Positions 15,384 to 25,079 are shown, numbered from the stretch's first letter. The stretch is 64,000 nucleotides of DNA from Aestuariibaculum lutulentum (GCF_032926325.1 NZ_CP136709.1:223501-287500); one strand, 5' to 3'. Notes: generated from the letters alone by a model not told the origin. Program-made: numbers and translations.

Positions 15384-17513
15384 TTGAAAAAATTAAACCC
15401 CTTATACTATTTACTTGTCTTGTGCCTAATTATAATTGGTAATATTTCCGCTCAAGAAAAGAAAAAAATAGAAATCAAATATTCCGGTAGACTTAATGTT
15501 GACGAAGAAAACTATCCTGGAGCGAAACTTTTAACCAGAGACGATGCTCAGCAAGTACATATTGCTCATGGAAGTATTGAAATGTGGTGTGATAAAGCGA
15601 TTCACTACAGTGCTGAAAATTTTATTGAAGCCTACGGAAATGTAAAAATGATTCAGGGAGACACCATTAATATGTCTTCTAAATATATTGAATACAGTGG
15701 TATTTCACAGCTGGCTTTTGCCAGTGGTGACGTGGTTTTAAAAGACCCCAATTCTACTATTTCAAGCGACACTTTATATTTCGACAGAATCAATCAGGAA
15801 GCTTTTTACAAAAGTGGCGGCACCGTTGTAAAGGACACTTCAGGAACCATTACCAGTCAAATTGGTCGTTATTTAATGCAACAAAAAAAATATCGTTTTA
15901 CAGAAAATGTCGTTTTAACAAATGAAGACGCCGTAATAAATTCAAATTACTTCGATTTTTATTCCGACACGGGGAAAGCATATTTATATGGACCATCGAC
16001 TATTGTAACCGAAACCAGCAAAACGTATTGCGAAAAAGGGTTTTACGATACCAAAAACAAAACCGGTTTTGCTGTTAAAAATTCAAGAATCGATTATGAT
16101 AATCGTATTATAGAAGGTGATAGCTTATATTTTGACAACAACATAAGTTTCGCTTCAGCCACAAACAATATTAAAGTAACCGATACTATAAACAAAACCA
16201 TTGTTAAAGGTCATTATGCTGAAGTTTTTAAAGAGAAAGATTCTATTTTCATTACAAAACGCGCTTTAGCAGTTACTAAACAGGAAAACGATTCCATCTA
16301 CATGCACGCCGATAAAATTATGGTTACAGGCAAACCCGATGAACGTATTTTAAGAGCCTATTATAAAGCTAAAATCTTTAAAACGGATTTAAGTGGTAAA
16401 GCAGACTCTATACACTCCAATCAAAAAACAGGTTTAACACAACTTATAAATCTAAACCGTTTAGCTACTACTGATAAGTTTTCTACCATAAAAAAACCTA
16501 TCATGTGGAATGCCGAAAGCCAGATGACAGGTGATACAATACATCTATTTTCAAATACAAAAACTGAAAAATTAGATTCTCTTCTTGTTTTCAACAATGC
16601 GTTTATCATTAGTAAAGACACCCTTACCGATGATGGATATAATCAAATAAACGGATTAAAATTGTTAGGTTTATTTGATGAAGAAAATCAGTTACGAACA
16701 GTTGATATTACCAAAAACGCACAATCTATTTTCTATGTTCGTAATGATAAGCAAGAATTGGTTGGTATTGACAAGGCTAAATCCGGAAGTATTTCTATTC
16801 TTTTTGCCAATGGTGATATTGAAGAATACACCCGTTTCAACCAAGTTGACGGAACCCTGCCTCCAGAATCCAAATACCTTGACAAAGACAAACGTTTAAA
16901 AGGCTTTGACTGGCGTGAAGATGAAAGACCAAAATCTGTTGAAGATTTATTTAAAGAAGATGAACCTTTAGTTCTTCCAAAAATACAAGGTCTTGACGAT
17001 TACATTCCCGAAGACGACTTCTTTAACGAAGAGATGATGCAGCGAATTAATATGGCTGGTAATAGTCAGGATTTTTTAGGGAATAACCTAGATAATCTCT
17101 TAGAATTTCCAAATAATTTTGAAAATCCGAAATGGAAAAAGTTTAATATTTCTGTGAAACCGGAAATTACAAATGCTCCAAATCAAACAAATACTTCTAG
17201 TCAAATAGTTAATACAGGTAAAAGCAATGCTATTATTTGGCAAGACATATCCAAACCAAAAGGAAGACTTAAAGCCTCAATATGGCTAAAAGGTAAAGGA
17301 AAAATAGTTTTTAGATTACAAATTAAAAATAATAACGGAAAAGGATTCAAAGATTTATCTAATGTAAATATTACTCTCGAAAATAAATGGAAAAAATATG
17401 AATTGGAGGGAGTTCAAACTAAAACTCATGATTTCAAATTTTTATTAGGACAAATTCAAACAAATGATGAAGTTTACATATGGAACGCATCACTTATAGA
17501 AATCAAAGAATAA
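15384..17513 (+). CDS. OstA/LptA-like protein with an extra C-terminal carbohydrate-binding-like domain
   Basis: This is a periplasmic protein of the OstA-like family, related to LptA/LptD domains that move lipopolysaccharide to the outer membrane. I favour the TTG at 15384 (709 residues) because it gives a clean signal peptide, MKKLNPLYYLLVLCLIIIGN, and a TATTTTTG box lies just before it. The reading frame also allows a GTG at 15327. Residues about 25-560 carry repeating OstA strands such as IEYSGISQLAFASGDVVLKDP and DTLYFDR. Homologues usually end in a short charged tail. Here about 140 further residues form a beta-sandwich-like module (FENPKWKKF, QDISKPKGRLKASIWLKG, VNITLENKWKKYELEGVQ) with the rhythm of CBM4/9-type domains. 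That tail looks AT-richer than the core. Confidence 0.8.
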   Translation: MKKLNPLYYLLVLCLIIIGNISAQEKKKIEIKYSGRLNVDEENYPGAKLLTRDDAQQVHIAHGSIEMWCDKAIHYSAENFIEAYGNVKMIQGDTINMSSKYIEYSGISQLAFASGDVVLKDPNSTISSDTLYFDRINQEAFYKSGGTVVKDTSGTITSQIGRYLMQQKKYRFTENVVLTNEDAVINSNYFDFYSDTGKAYLYGPSTIVTETSKTYCEKGFYDTKNKTGFAVKNSRIDYDNRIIEGDSLYFDNNISFASATNNIKVTDTINKTIVKGHYAEVFKEKDSIFITKRALAVTKQENDSIYMHADKIMVTGKPDERILRAYYKAKIFKTDLSGKADSIHSNQKTGLTQLINLNRLATTDKFSTIKKPIMWNAESQMTGDTIHLFSNTKTEKLDSLLVFNNAFIISKDTLTDDGYNQINGLKLLGLFDEENQLRTVDITKNAQSIFYVRNDKQELVGIDKAKSGSISILFANGDIEEYTRFNQVDGTLPPESKYLDKDKRLKGFDWREDERPKSVEDLFKEDEPLVLPKIQGLDDYIPEDDFFNEEMMQRINMAGNSQDFLGNNLDNLLEFPNNFENPKWKKFNISVKPEITNAPNQTNTSSQIVNTGKSNAIIWQDISKPKGRLKASIWLKGKGKIVFRLQIKNNNGKGFKDLSNVNITLENKWKKYELEGVQTKTHDFKFLLGQIQTNDEVYIWNASLIEIKE

Positions 17514-17521
17514 TTTAAAGC

Positions 17522-18706
17522 ATGAAACAAGACTTCTTAAAATATCAGGCGCAAACTTCACCATTTCCATTAGCTATGGAAATTTCTCATGCTAAAGGCA
17601 GTTATATTTATGACACTGATAATAATGCCTTTTTAGATTTTGTTTCAGGAGTTTCAGCGACACCGCTCGGACACAACCATCCTAAAGTGGTAAATGCCAT
17701 AAAAGAGCAACTTGACAAATATATGCATGTTATGGTTTATGGGGAATACGCTCAAAAAGCACCTGTAGAGCTTTGTAAACTAATTGCAGAACATTTACCT
17801 AATCCATTAGATAAAACTTATTTAACCAATTCAGGAACTGAGGCCATTGAAGGTGCGCTTAAACTTACCAAACGTATTACCGGCAGAAGTGAAATAATCG
17901 CGGCTAAAAAAGCGTATCATGGTAACACCATGGGTTCTATGAGTGTTATGGGCTACGAAGAACGTAAACAAGCGTTTAGACCCTTACTTCCCGGCATTCG
18001 ATATATTGAATTTAATAATGAAGAAGATCTTTTAAGAATAACAGATAAAACTGCCGGAGTCATTTTAGAGACTATTCAAGGAGGTGCTGGTTTTATAGAG
18101 CCACAAAATGATTACTTAACTAAAGTTAGAAAACGTTGTGATGAAGTTGGTGCTGTTCTTATTTTAGATGAAATTCAACCGGGTATTGGTCGTACGGGGA
18201 AATTATTTGGTTTCGAAAATTACAACTGTGTACCTGACATTGTAGTTATGGGCAAAGGTCTTGGTGGCGGGATGCCTATTGGTGCGTTTACAGCTTCAAC
18301 AGCTCATATGGATTTATTGATGGACAATCCAAAAATGGGACACATCACCACTTTCGGCGGGCATCCGGTGATCGCTGCGGCAGCTTTAGCTACATTAAAA
18401 GAAATTACAGAAACCAACCTGATGACTGAAGCTTTGGAAAAAGAACAACTTTTCCGAAAACTTCTGGTACATCCTTTAATAACCGAAGTACGAGGAAAAG
18501 GCCTTATGCTTGCCCCAATAATGCAATCTGTTGACATTGCTAACACCGTTATTTTAAAGAGTCAGGAAGCCGGTTTAATTCTCTTTTGGTTGCTCTTCGA
18601 AGGTCGGGCAGTAAGAATAACGCCACCTCTAACGATTTCAAATGAAGAAATAATGAAAGGATGTTCTATAATTATTTCCATTTTAGACGAAATTCTTGAA
18701 AGCTAA
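17522..18706 (+). CDS. Class III PLP-dependent aminotransferase
   Basis: This fold-type I, pyridoxal-phosphate aminotransferase (394 residues) belongs to the acetylornithine/ornithine/4-aminobutyrate group. Visible landmarks are FLDFVSGVSATPLGHNHP, TNSGTEAIEGALKL (phosphate-binding region), KKAYHGNTMGSMSVMG, LILDEIQPGIGRTGKLF (the Asp that pairs with the pyridine nitrogen) and IVVMGKGLGGGMPIGA, whose K245 should form the Schiff base. The C-terminal GRAVRITPPLTIS arginine region binds the substrate carboxylate. The exact amino donor is uncertain; in Bacteroidota such proteins are annotated only as aspartate aminotransferase family. It begins eight bases after the OstA-like gene, so the two share a transcript. 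Confidence 0.9.
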   Translation: MKQDFLKYQAQTSPFPLAMEISHAKGSYIYDTDNNAFLDFVSGVSATPLGHNHPKVVNAIKEQLDKYMHVMVYGEYAQKAPVELCKLIAEHLPNPLDKTYLTNSGTEAIEGALKLTKRITGRSEIIAAKKAYHGNTMGSMSVMGYEERKQAFRPLLPGIRYIEFNNEEDLLRITDKTAGVILETIQGGAGFIEPQNDYLTKVRKRCDEVGAVLILDEIQPGIGRTGKLFGFENYNCVPDIVVMGKGLGGGMPIGAFTASTAHMDLLMDNPKMGHITTFGGHPVIAAAALATLKEITETNLMTEALEKEQLFRKLLVHPLITEVRGKGLMLAPIMQSVDIANTVILKSQEAGLILFWLLFEGRAVRITPPLTISNEEIMKGCSIIISILDEILES

Positions 18707-18860
18707 AACATCGACAAACGACTAAATACCAACAAACAACTTAATTTTTCAAATAAACTCCTTAACTGTTCATTACTTTGTTAAAAACATTTAAGTCTTG
18801 AACGTTAATCGTCAAAATAGAACATTAAATTTATAGTAGTAGAACTTTACAAATGTGCCT

Positions 18861-20249
18861 ATGGAGTTTAGTCAAGATGAAAACAACAATTTACCTCTAA
18901 CCAAATTCGAGTCGATGTTAAAAACAAACCACGTTTTGTTTTTCGACTCAGAGGAATTTGAAAACATCATTCATCACTATCTAAATCAAGGAAAGATAGC
19001 TTTAGCAAAAAAAGCCATCAAACTTGGTCTAGATCAACATCCTACCTCGGTCAATCTCAGACTTTTTAAAGTTGAAGTTTACGTGTTTGAAAACAAACTT
19101 GTTGAAGCAGACACCCTACTTAATGAACTTTATAATCTGGATCCGATGAATGAAGAGATCTACATCCAGAAAGCCAATATCTTTTCTAAAAAAGACGACC
19201 ATCAGCAAGCTATCGATGTGCTTAAAAGAGCCCTAGAACTGACCGATGACGTTGTAGATTTGTATTCGCTTATAGGAATGGAATACCTTTTTCTTGATGA
19301 ATTTGAAAAAGCTAAAGAATGTTTTATGAAGTGTTTAGAAGAAGATCTTGAAGATTATTCGGCACTGTATAACGTGATTTATTGTTTCGAATTTTTAAAT
19401 CAATCTGAAGAAGCTATTGAGTACCTTAATATCTTTTTAGACAAAAACCCGTATTGTGAAGTTGCCTGGCATCAACTCGGAAAACAGTACTACAATCTTA
19501 AAAATTACAAAAAAGCATTAGCTGCTTACGATTTCGCCATTATTTCAGATGACACCTTTGTTGGTGCTTATTTAGAACGTGGTAAGGTTTTAGAAAAACT
19601 GAAACGTTTTAACGAGGCTATTGAAAACTATACCATTACTTTAGAGTTGGACGACCCAACCTCGTTTGCGTTGCTACGTATTGGTAGCTGTCATGAAAAA
19701 CTTAAAAATGATGAATTAGCGGTTCAATATTATTATAAAACTGTTCATGAAGATCCGTTATTAGATAAAGGTTGGATTGCGATTACGCGTTTTTATAACA
19801 AAAAAAGAAACTACGATAAAGCCTTATACTATATCAATAAAGCCATTAATATAGATTCTGAAAACGTAGTTTACTGGAAGTTGTATGCGCAAATCAATCA
19901 TCGATTAAATCATTTAGAAGAAGCTGAACGTGGTTTTAAGAAAGCTTTAGAGCTAGGAAATTACGAATTAAACACATGGCTTTCCAGAGGTGATATTTTA
20001 ATTAAACTTGGCGAACCTGAAGCTGCTATTTATAACTTTGAGCAAGCCATAGAATTTTACCCGGAAAATTCTGAAATAGAATATCGTTTAGCTGGTTTAT
20101 ATTTTTCTCTAAATGAAAATGATAAAGGTATTTTTTATCTGAAAAATGGTATAGATCATAACGAAGATTACGCTTTTATTATCGAAGAGCTTTTCCCTGA
20201 AGTTGCCAATAAGATACTTGTTAAAAACATACTAAAAACAAATCAATAA
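18861..20249 (+). CDS. Tetratricopeptide-repeat protein
   Basis: This protein of 462 residues consists almost wholly of TPR helical hairpins and is probably a cytoplasmic scaffold, since it has no signal peptide or membrane segment. The start is the ATG at 18861 (MEFSQDENNNLPLTKF); a GTG two codons earlier is possible. After an N-terminal segment containing VLFFDSEEFENIIHHYLNQG, at least ten repeats are recognisable by the W/L-G-Y-A-F-A-P pattern, for example NLKNYKKALAAYDFAIISDD and NHLEEAERGFKKALELGNYE. This N-terminal segment followed by TPRs is a conserved flavobacterial arrangement. No partner can be named from context. It precedes the DUF368 pair by 36 bases. Confidence 0.88.
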   Translation: MEFSQDENNNLPLTKFESMLKTNHVLFFDSEEFENIIHHYLNQGKIALAKKAIKLGLDQHPTSVNLRLFKVEVYVFENKLVEADTLLNELYNLDPMNEEIYIQKANIFSKKDDHQQAIDVLKRALELTDDVVDLYSLIGMEYLFLDEFEKAKECFMKCLEEDLEDYSALYNVIYCFEFLNQSEEAIEYLNIFLDKNPYCEVAWHQLGKQYYNLKNYKKALAAYDFAIISDDTFVGAYLERGKVLEKLKRFNEAIENYTITLELDDPTSFALLRIGSCHEKLKNDELAVQYYYKTVHEDPLLDKGWIAITRFYNKKRNYDKALYYINKAINIDSENVVYWKLYAQINHRLNHLEEAERGFKKALELGNYELNTWLSRGDILIKLGEPEAAIYNFEQAIEFYPENSEIEYRLAGLYFSLNENDKGIFYLKNGIDHNEDYAFIIEELFPEVANKILVKNILKTNQ

Positions 20250-20271
20250 GCGTCTGTTTAATTAAAATGTA

Positions 20272-20279
20272 TACCTTTG
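20272..20279 (+). promoter_or_regulatory. Candidate -7 element for the DUF368/aroE operon
   Basis: TACCTTTG matches TAnnTTTG and ends six bases before the ATG at 20286, again implying a transcript with almost no leader. No -33 TTG is seen at 19-base spacing. Confidence 0.35.
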
Positions 20280-20285
20280 GTTTTT

Positions 20286-21221
20286 ATGCAAAACCAAAAT
20301 ATGCAACGACGCTTAATTGATTATTTAATCATTACTTTTAAAGGTTTAGCCATGGGTGCAGCCGATGCTGTTCCTGGTGTTTCAGGTGGTACTATCGCTT
20401 TCATTTCCGGAATTTACGAAGAGTTAATTTCTACCATTAGCAACGTTAATCTTTCGCTGTTTAAAATACTTTTTAATAAAGGGATTAAAGCCTTTTGGAT
20501 TGAAGTAAACGGTAATTTTATTCTTGCACTTTTAAGCGGAATTGTTATTAGCTACGTTTCTTTTATGAAACTGGCTAAATACCTTCTTGAAAATCAACCT
20601 ATTTTAATCTGGTCTTTCTTTTTTGGTTTAATTGTAGCGAGTATTTATTTTGTTGGAAAACAAGTAACAAAATGGGATGCCTCTGTAATTTTAGCTCTTA
20701 TTGTAGGTGCTGTTATTGCTTTTTACATTAGCTCATTACCTGCTATGGAAAATAGCGATAGTGATTGGTTTCTGTTTTTTTCAGGAGCCATTGCCATTTG
20801 CGCTATGATTCTTCCGGGTATTTCAGGCTCTTTCATTTTAATTATATTAGGCGCTTATAAAACCTTAAGTGATGCCATTCACGACGTAGATATTAAAAAA
20901 TTAATTATCTTTTTTTCAGGAGCTCTTATTGGTTTGTTGAGTTTTAGTCATGCGTTAAAATGGTTATTCAAAAACTATCACAATATCACCTTAGCTCTGC
21001 TTACCGGATTTATCTTTGGGTCTTTAAACAAGGTATGGCCTTGGAAAAATACTTTGTCATGGCATACAAATTCCGAAGGCATAAAATCGCCATTAATTCA
21101 GGAAAGCATCTCTCCATTTGCTTTTGAAGGGAATAATCAAATTGTCTTTGCCATAACTTTAATGTTACTGGGATTTTTAACTATTTTTATTCTTGAAAAA
21201 GTAGGAGCAAAAAAAGTATAA
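20286..21221 (+). CDS. DUF368 membrane protein, copy 1 (candidate undecaprenyl-phosphate translocase)
   Basis: This polytopic membrane protein (311 residues) belongs to the DUF368 family. Some members (PopT) have been shown to return undecaprenyl phosphate, the lipid carrier for cell-wall and surface glycans, to the inner leaflet. I start at the ATG at 20286; a TTG at 20277 would add three residues. The internally duplicated signature is present: MGAADAVPGVSGGTIAFISGIYEE near the N-terminus and MILPGISGSFILIILGAY in the middle, each a re-entrant-loop-like PGxSG segment. About eight to ten hydrophobic segments follow one another. The stop codon abuts the start of copy 2, so translation is probably coupled. 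Confidence 0.88.
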   Translation: MQNQNMQRRLIDYLIITFKGLAMGAADAVPGVSGGTIAFISGIYEELISTISNVNLSLFKILFNKGIKAFWIEVNGNFILALLSGIVISYVSFMKLAKYLLENQPILIWSFFFGLIVASIYFVGKQVTKWDASVILALIVGAVIAFYISSLPAMENSDSDWFLFFSGAIAICAMILPGISGSFILIILGAYKTLSDAIHDVDIKKLIIFFSGALIGLLSFSHALKWLFKNYHNITLALLTGFIFGSLNKVWPWKNTLSWHTNSEGIKSPLIQESISPFAFEGNNQIVFAITLMLLGFLTIFILEKVGAKKV

Positions 21222-22241
21222 ATGGAAAGCACTAGAACACTAAAAGACAAAATTTTTCTGGTTCTAAAAGGATTAGGAATGGGTGCTGCCAATAAAGTAC
21301 CTGGCGTGTCTGGAGGTGTTGTTGCTTTTGTAGCTGGCTTTTACGAGGAATTTATTTATTCCTTAAAAAAGATAAATGGAAAAGCTTTTAAACTTCTAAT
21401 TAACGGTCGTTACAAAAGCTTTTACAATTACATTAACGGACGATTTATTAGTCTGTTATTCTTGGGAATGATTGTTAGCTATTTTAGTGTTTCAAAAGTG
21501 TTGGATTATCTTATTGAGCACTACGAACTCTACGTCTGGAGTGTGTTTTTTGGAATGATTATCGGCTCCATTTATTACATCAACAAAGATTTTAAAGATT
21601 GGAATTACCGCACCTACACCTCTCTAGCCATTGGTATTTTATTGGGAGCTGGTATTAGTTTTTTAAATCCTGCTAAAGAAAACGACAACCTTTGGTTTGT
21701 ATTTTTCTGTGGGATTATTAGTGTTTCTGGAATGACCTTACCAGGATTTTCAGGGTCTTTCATTCTTATTTTATTAGGTAATTATGTCCTTCTGCTAGTC
21801 GATTCGGTAAATGCCTTATACGATACGTTTTCAGACATCTTCAGCGGAAACTTCGACTTTATACACAATTCGCAACGCATTCGTATGTTAAAGGTTTTAG
21901 CGGTTTTTACCCTAGGGTCTATAACTGGTTTAGTTACCTTTTCCCATATGCTAAGCTATATTTTAAAACGCTACAAAAGCATTACTCTTTCTGCTATTAT
22001 CGGATTTATTGTCGGATCTCTTGGTGTGGTTTGGCCGTGGAAACATACCATTTACAAACTTACCGAAGACGGTAAGCCTTTGTTCGATTCTACAGGAACT
22101 AAAATCGTAGCCAACTATCAACGCTATATACCGGAACTGAATACAGAAACCTATTACGCCATTGCTTATATCTTTTTAGGCATTACCATCGTTCTGGCTT
22201 TAGAGTATTACGGACAAAAAACACGAAAAATTAATGAATAA
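21222..22241 (+). CDS. DUF368 membrane protein, copy 2 (candidate undecaprenyl-phosphate translocase)
   Basis: This is the second DUF368 protein (339 residues), directly adjoining copy 1 with no intervening base. It carries the same two signatures, MGAANKVPGVSGGVVAFVAGFYEE and MTLPGFSGSFILILLGNY, but is clearly diverged elsewhere, so the duplication is not recent. It has a longer loop after the second signature (about residues 190-220, with FSDIFSGNFDFIHNSQR) that copy 1 lacks. Its last codons overlap the aroE start by eight bases. The likely role is recycling of a polyprenyl-phosphate carrier; whether the copies form a heterodimer or prefer different lipids is unknown. Confidence 0.88.
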   Translation: MESTRTLKDKIFLVLKGLGMGAANKVPGVSGGVVAFVAGFYEEFIYSLKKINGKAFKLLINGRYKSFYNYINGRFISLLFLGMIVSYFSVSKVLDYLIEHYELYVWSVFFGMIIGSIYYINKDFKDWNYRTYTSLAIGILLGAGISFLNPAKENDNLWFVFFCGIISVSGMTLPGFSGSFILILLGNYVLLLVDSVNALYDTFSDIFSGNFDFIHNSQRIRMLKVLAVFTLGSITGLVTFSHMLSYILKRYKSITLSAIIGFIVGSLGVVWPWKHTIYKLTEDGKPLFDSTGTKIVANYQRYIPELNTETYYAIAYIFLGITIVLALEYYGQKTRKINE

Positions 22242-22977
22242 ACTAGGCCTTTTAGGTAGAAATATCTCCTACTCTTTCTCAAGATCTTACTTCAAAAAGA
22301 AGTTTGAGGACGCTGAAATAACGAATACAACTTACGAAAATTTCGATATTCCTTCGATTGATGACCTTCAAAACATCATTAAAAACACACCAGACTTAAA
22401 GGGTATGAATGTAACCATTCCTTATAAAGAGGAGGTTATTCCTTTTCTGGATAAGCTAAATAAAAAAGCAAAAGCTATTGGAGCCGTTAACACCATAAAA
22501 GTTACTAAAAAAGGAAAACTTATTGGCTACAATACCGACTGTTACGGATTTAAGAAATCGCTAAAACCTCACTTAAAAAAGCGTCATAAAAAGGCTTTAA
22601 TACTAGGAACCGGTGGCGCAAGTAAAGCCATTGCTTACACTCTGAAAAAACTAGGTATAAAATATCACTATGTATCACGTACAGCTTCAGAGCATGTTAA
22701 ATTCACATACGATCAGTTAACAGAATCTATTGTAGCAGACCATCAGCTTATTATCAACTGTACTCCTCTTGGAACATTTCCAAATATTGAAAATCATCCA
22801 GACATTCCATACAGCGGTATCACCGACAAACATATTTTATTCGATTTAATTTATAATCCGGAAGAAACCACCTTTTTAAAATTAGGAAAAGAACGTCAGG
22901 CAACCACAGTAAACGGCTTAGACATGTTGGTTTTTCAAGCTGAAAAAGCATGGTCTATCTGGAATGTTACTATTTAA
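22234..22977 (+). CDS. aroE: Shikimate 5-dehydrogenase
   Basis: AroE reduces 3-dehydroshikimate to shikimate with NADPH in aromatic amino-acid synthesis. The protein has 247 residues, at the short end of the family. The catalytic residues are visible: K65 in MNVTIPYKEEV, N86 in GAVNTI, and D102 in GYNTDCYGF. The Rossmann nucleotide loop is LILGTGGASKAIAYTLKK near 122-139. The shikimate-binding SxS motif near residues 12-16 reads SYSFS instead of the more common HSLSP. The start overlaps the end of the second DUF368 gene by eight bases, so it is the last gene of that operon. Confidence 0.93.
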   Translation: MNKLGLLGRNISYSFSRSYFKKKFEDAEITNTTYENFDIPSIDDLQNIIKNTPDLKGMNVTIPYKEEVIPFLDKLNKKAKAIGAVNTIKVTKKGKLIGYNTDCYGFKKSLKPHLKKRHKKALILGTGGASKAIAYTLKKLGIKYHYVSRTASEHVKFTYDQLTESIVADHQLIINCTPLGTFPNIENHPDIPYSGITDKHILFDLIYNPEETTFLKLGKERQATTVNGLDMLVFQAEKAWSIWNVTI

Positions 22978-23105
22978 ACTCATTAAAAATTTCAAAATTT
23001 CTTACATCAGACACAAATAATTTGCCTTCTAAATATTTGTAAATAATAGACTTGTTAGTATCTTTAAACACACAAAGCTGTATTACGAACCCTAACATTG
23101 TTAAA

Positions 23106-25079
23106 ATGTCTGATTTAAATAACCTGAACGGAAAAGAAGAGCTAAGTAAGAATGAGGAGCATTCTGAAGAAAAAATAGTTGAAAACACGTCAATAGAATC
23201 TACAGAAACTACTGATGCCAAAGAATCTGAAATTACGGAAGAAGACAAAACTGTCCCTGCTTCTGTTTCAGAGTCTGATAGCGATGATCACGGTTTAGAT
23301 GAAATTGATGAATCTAATGCTGAAGACGCCGAGGATGAAGGTCATAAAGACAGACATACCATTGAGCTTAAAGCTTACGACACCATGTCGCTTGAAGCTC
23401 TTGCTATCGAGTTAGAGCGTTTACTTAGAACCGAAAAAGTACAGGCTATAAAAACCCATGTTGAAGCTATCAATAATGAGTTTAAAGATAAATTTCAAGC
23501 GCTTCTAGATGAGAAAAAAGACGATTTCTTAAATGAAGGTGGTAACGAAATAGACTTTTATTACAGCTCTCCGGTTCAAAAACGTTACAAAGCAGCTTAC
23601 AACGATTATCGCAGAAAGCGTAACGAATACTATCAAAACATTGAAAAAAATCTAAAACAAAATTTAACCGATAAACTTGAAATTATAGAAGAGCTTAAAG
23701 GTTTAATTAACGTTGAAGAAAATATAAATACCACATACAAGCACTTTAAAGAACTTCAGGAGCGCTGGAAAAATACAGGTCCTATTCCTCGAGATAAATA
23801 CAACAATGCCTGGAATAGCTACCACCACCACGTAGAAATGTTTTACGATTTTCTGCACCTAAACAGAGACTTACGTGATTTAGACTTTAAGCACAATTTA
23901 GAACAAAAGCTTAAGATTATTGAGCGCGCTGAGGAACTGGCCAAAGATGACAATGTTATGCGTGCCTTTAGAGAGTTGCAAGAGCTTCACAAAATGTGGA
24001 AAGAAGAACTAGGTCCGGTACAAAGGGAATATCGTGAAGATATCTGGAATAAATTTAAGGTAGCAACAAAAACGATAAACGATAAACGTCAGCTGTATTT
24101 CCAAGAAATCGATAAAGTTTACGATAAAAATCTTGAAACGAAACTTGATATTATTGAGGCTATTAAAACCATAACAGCCGAAAACATTACTTCTCATAAC
24201 GGTTGGCAAAAGAAAATTAAGGAAGTTGAAGATCTTAGAGAATCCTTCTTTAACGCAGGTAAAGTTCCTATAAAGGAAAATGAAAATACCTGGGCTAAAT
24301 TCAAGGAGGCTGTAAGAACGTTTAACCGAAGTAAAAACGGATTCTACAAAGACCTTAAGAAAGAACAGTACACCAATCTTCAAAAGAAACTGGATTTAAT
24401 TAAAATTGCTGAAGACAATAAAGACAGTGAAGATTACGAGGTTACCACCCCGTTGATGAAGAAAATTCAAAGTGACTGGAAAAAAATAGGTCATGTGCCT
24501 CGTAAAGACAGTGATAAAATCTGGAAACGATTTAAAACCGCATGTAATTTTTACTTCGATAAGTTACATGCCAAAAAGAATGCAGCTAACAAGGAAGGAC
24601 TGGAAGCATTTGGTAAAAAGTTAGAACTTTTAGATACCCTAAAAAACCTAAAACCTTTTACAGATAAAGAAAAGGGCATTGAACAAATTAAAGAGTTCAC
24701 CAATCAATGGAAAGATATAGGGCGTGTACCAAATGATAAGCGCTATATAGAGGGTAAATTCAATAAAGCTGTAGATGATTTGTTATCGAACCTTGAAATG
24801 GATAAAAACGAAGTTGAAATGATTAAGTTCGAAAACAAGCTTGATCATATGAATACTGAAGATGATAATAGAGATTTAGACAACGAACGTTCATTCATTC
24901 GTAAAAAAATTGATGAAGTTAAGAGCCAAATCAACCAATTGGAAAACAACTTACAGTTTTTCACGAATGTTGATGATAATAATCCATTAGTTAAAGAAGT
25001 TCATAACAATATTAAGACTCACAAAGAAGCCTTAGAACTATGGGAAACCAAGTTGAGTAAAATTAAAGAACTGTATTAA
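23106..25079 (+). CDS. DUF349 protein with five repeats
   Basis: This long, charged, mostly helical cytoplasmic protein has 657 residues from the ATG at 23106. An upstream in-frame start at 23052 has no family support. The first 110 residues are very acidic and probably disordered. Five DUF349 units follow, each marked by a W-x(4)-G-x-x-P-x(8)-W/F pattern: WKNTGPIPRDKYNNAW, WKEELGPVQREYREDIW, FFNAGKVPIKENENTW, WKKIGHVPRKDSDKIW and WKDIGRVPNDKRYIEGKF. The C-terminal 60 residues form a coiled coil. The family is widespread in Bacteroidota but its function is not established. It ends in a terminator shared with convergent mqo. Confidence 0.87.
   Translation: MSDLNNLNGKEELSKNEEHSEEKIVENTSIESTETTDAKESEITEEDKTVPASVSESDSDDHGLDEIDESNAEDAEDEGHKDRHTIELKAYDTMSLEALAIELERLLRTEKVQAIKTHVEAINNEFKDKFQALLDEKKDDFLNEGGNEIDFYYSSPVQKRYKAAYNDYRRKRNEYYQNIEKNLKQNLTDKLEIIEELKGLINVEENINTTYKHFKELQERWKNTGPIPRDKYNNAWNSYHHHVEMFYDFLHLNRDLRDLDFKHNLEQKLKIIERAEELAKDDNVMRAFRELQELHKMWKEELGPVQREYREDIWNKFKVATKTINDKRQLYFQEIDKVYDKNLETKLDIIEAIKTITAENITSHNGWQKKIKEVEDLRESFFNAGKVPIKENENTWAKFKEAVRTFNRSKNGFYKDLKKEQYTNLQKKLDLIKIAEDNKDSEDYEVTTPLMKKIQSDWKKIGHVPRKDSDKIWKRFKTACNFYFDKLHAKKNAANKEGLEAFGKKLELLDTLKNLKPFTDKEKGIEQIKEFTNQWKDIGRVPNDKRYIEGKFNKAVDDLLSNLEMDKNEVEMIKFENKLDHMNTEDDNRDLDNERSFIRKKIDEVKSQINQLENNLQFFTNVDDNNPLVKEVHNNIKTHKEALELWETKLSKIKELY

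Noticed and set aside
24009..24383. Minus-strand frame of 124 codons inside the DUF349 gene
   Set aside because: Its Phe/Leu/Ile-rich composition is what the reverse of a Lys/Glu/Asn-rich repeat gene produces.
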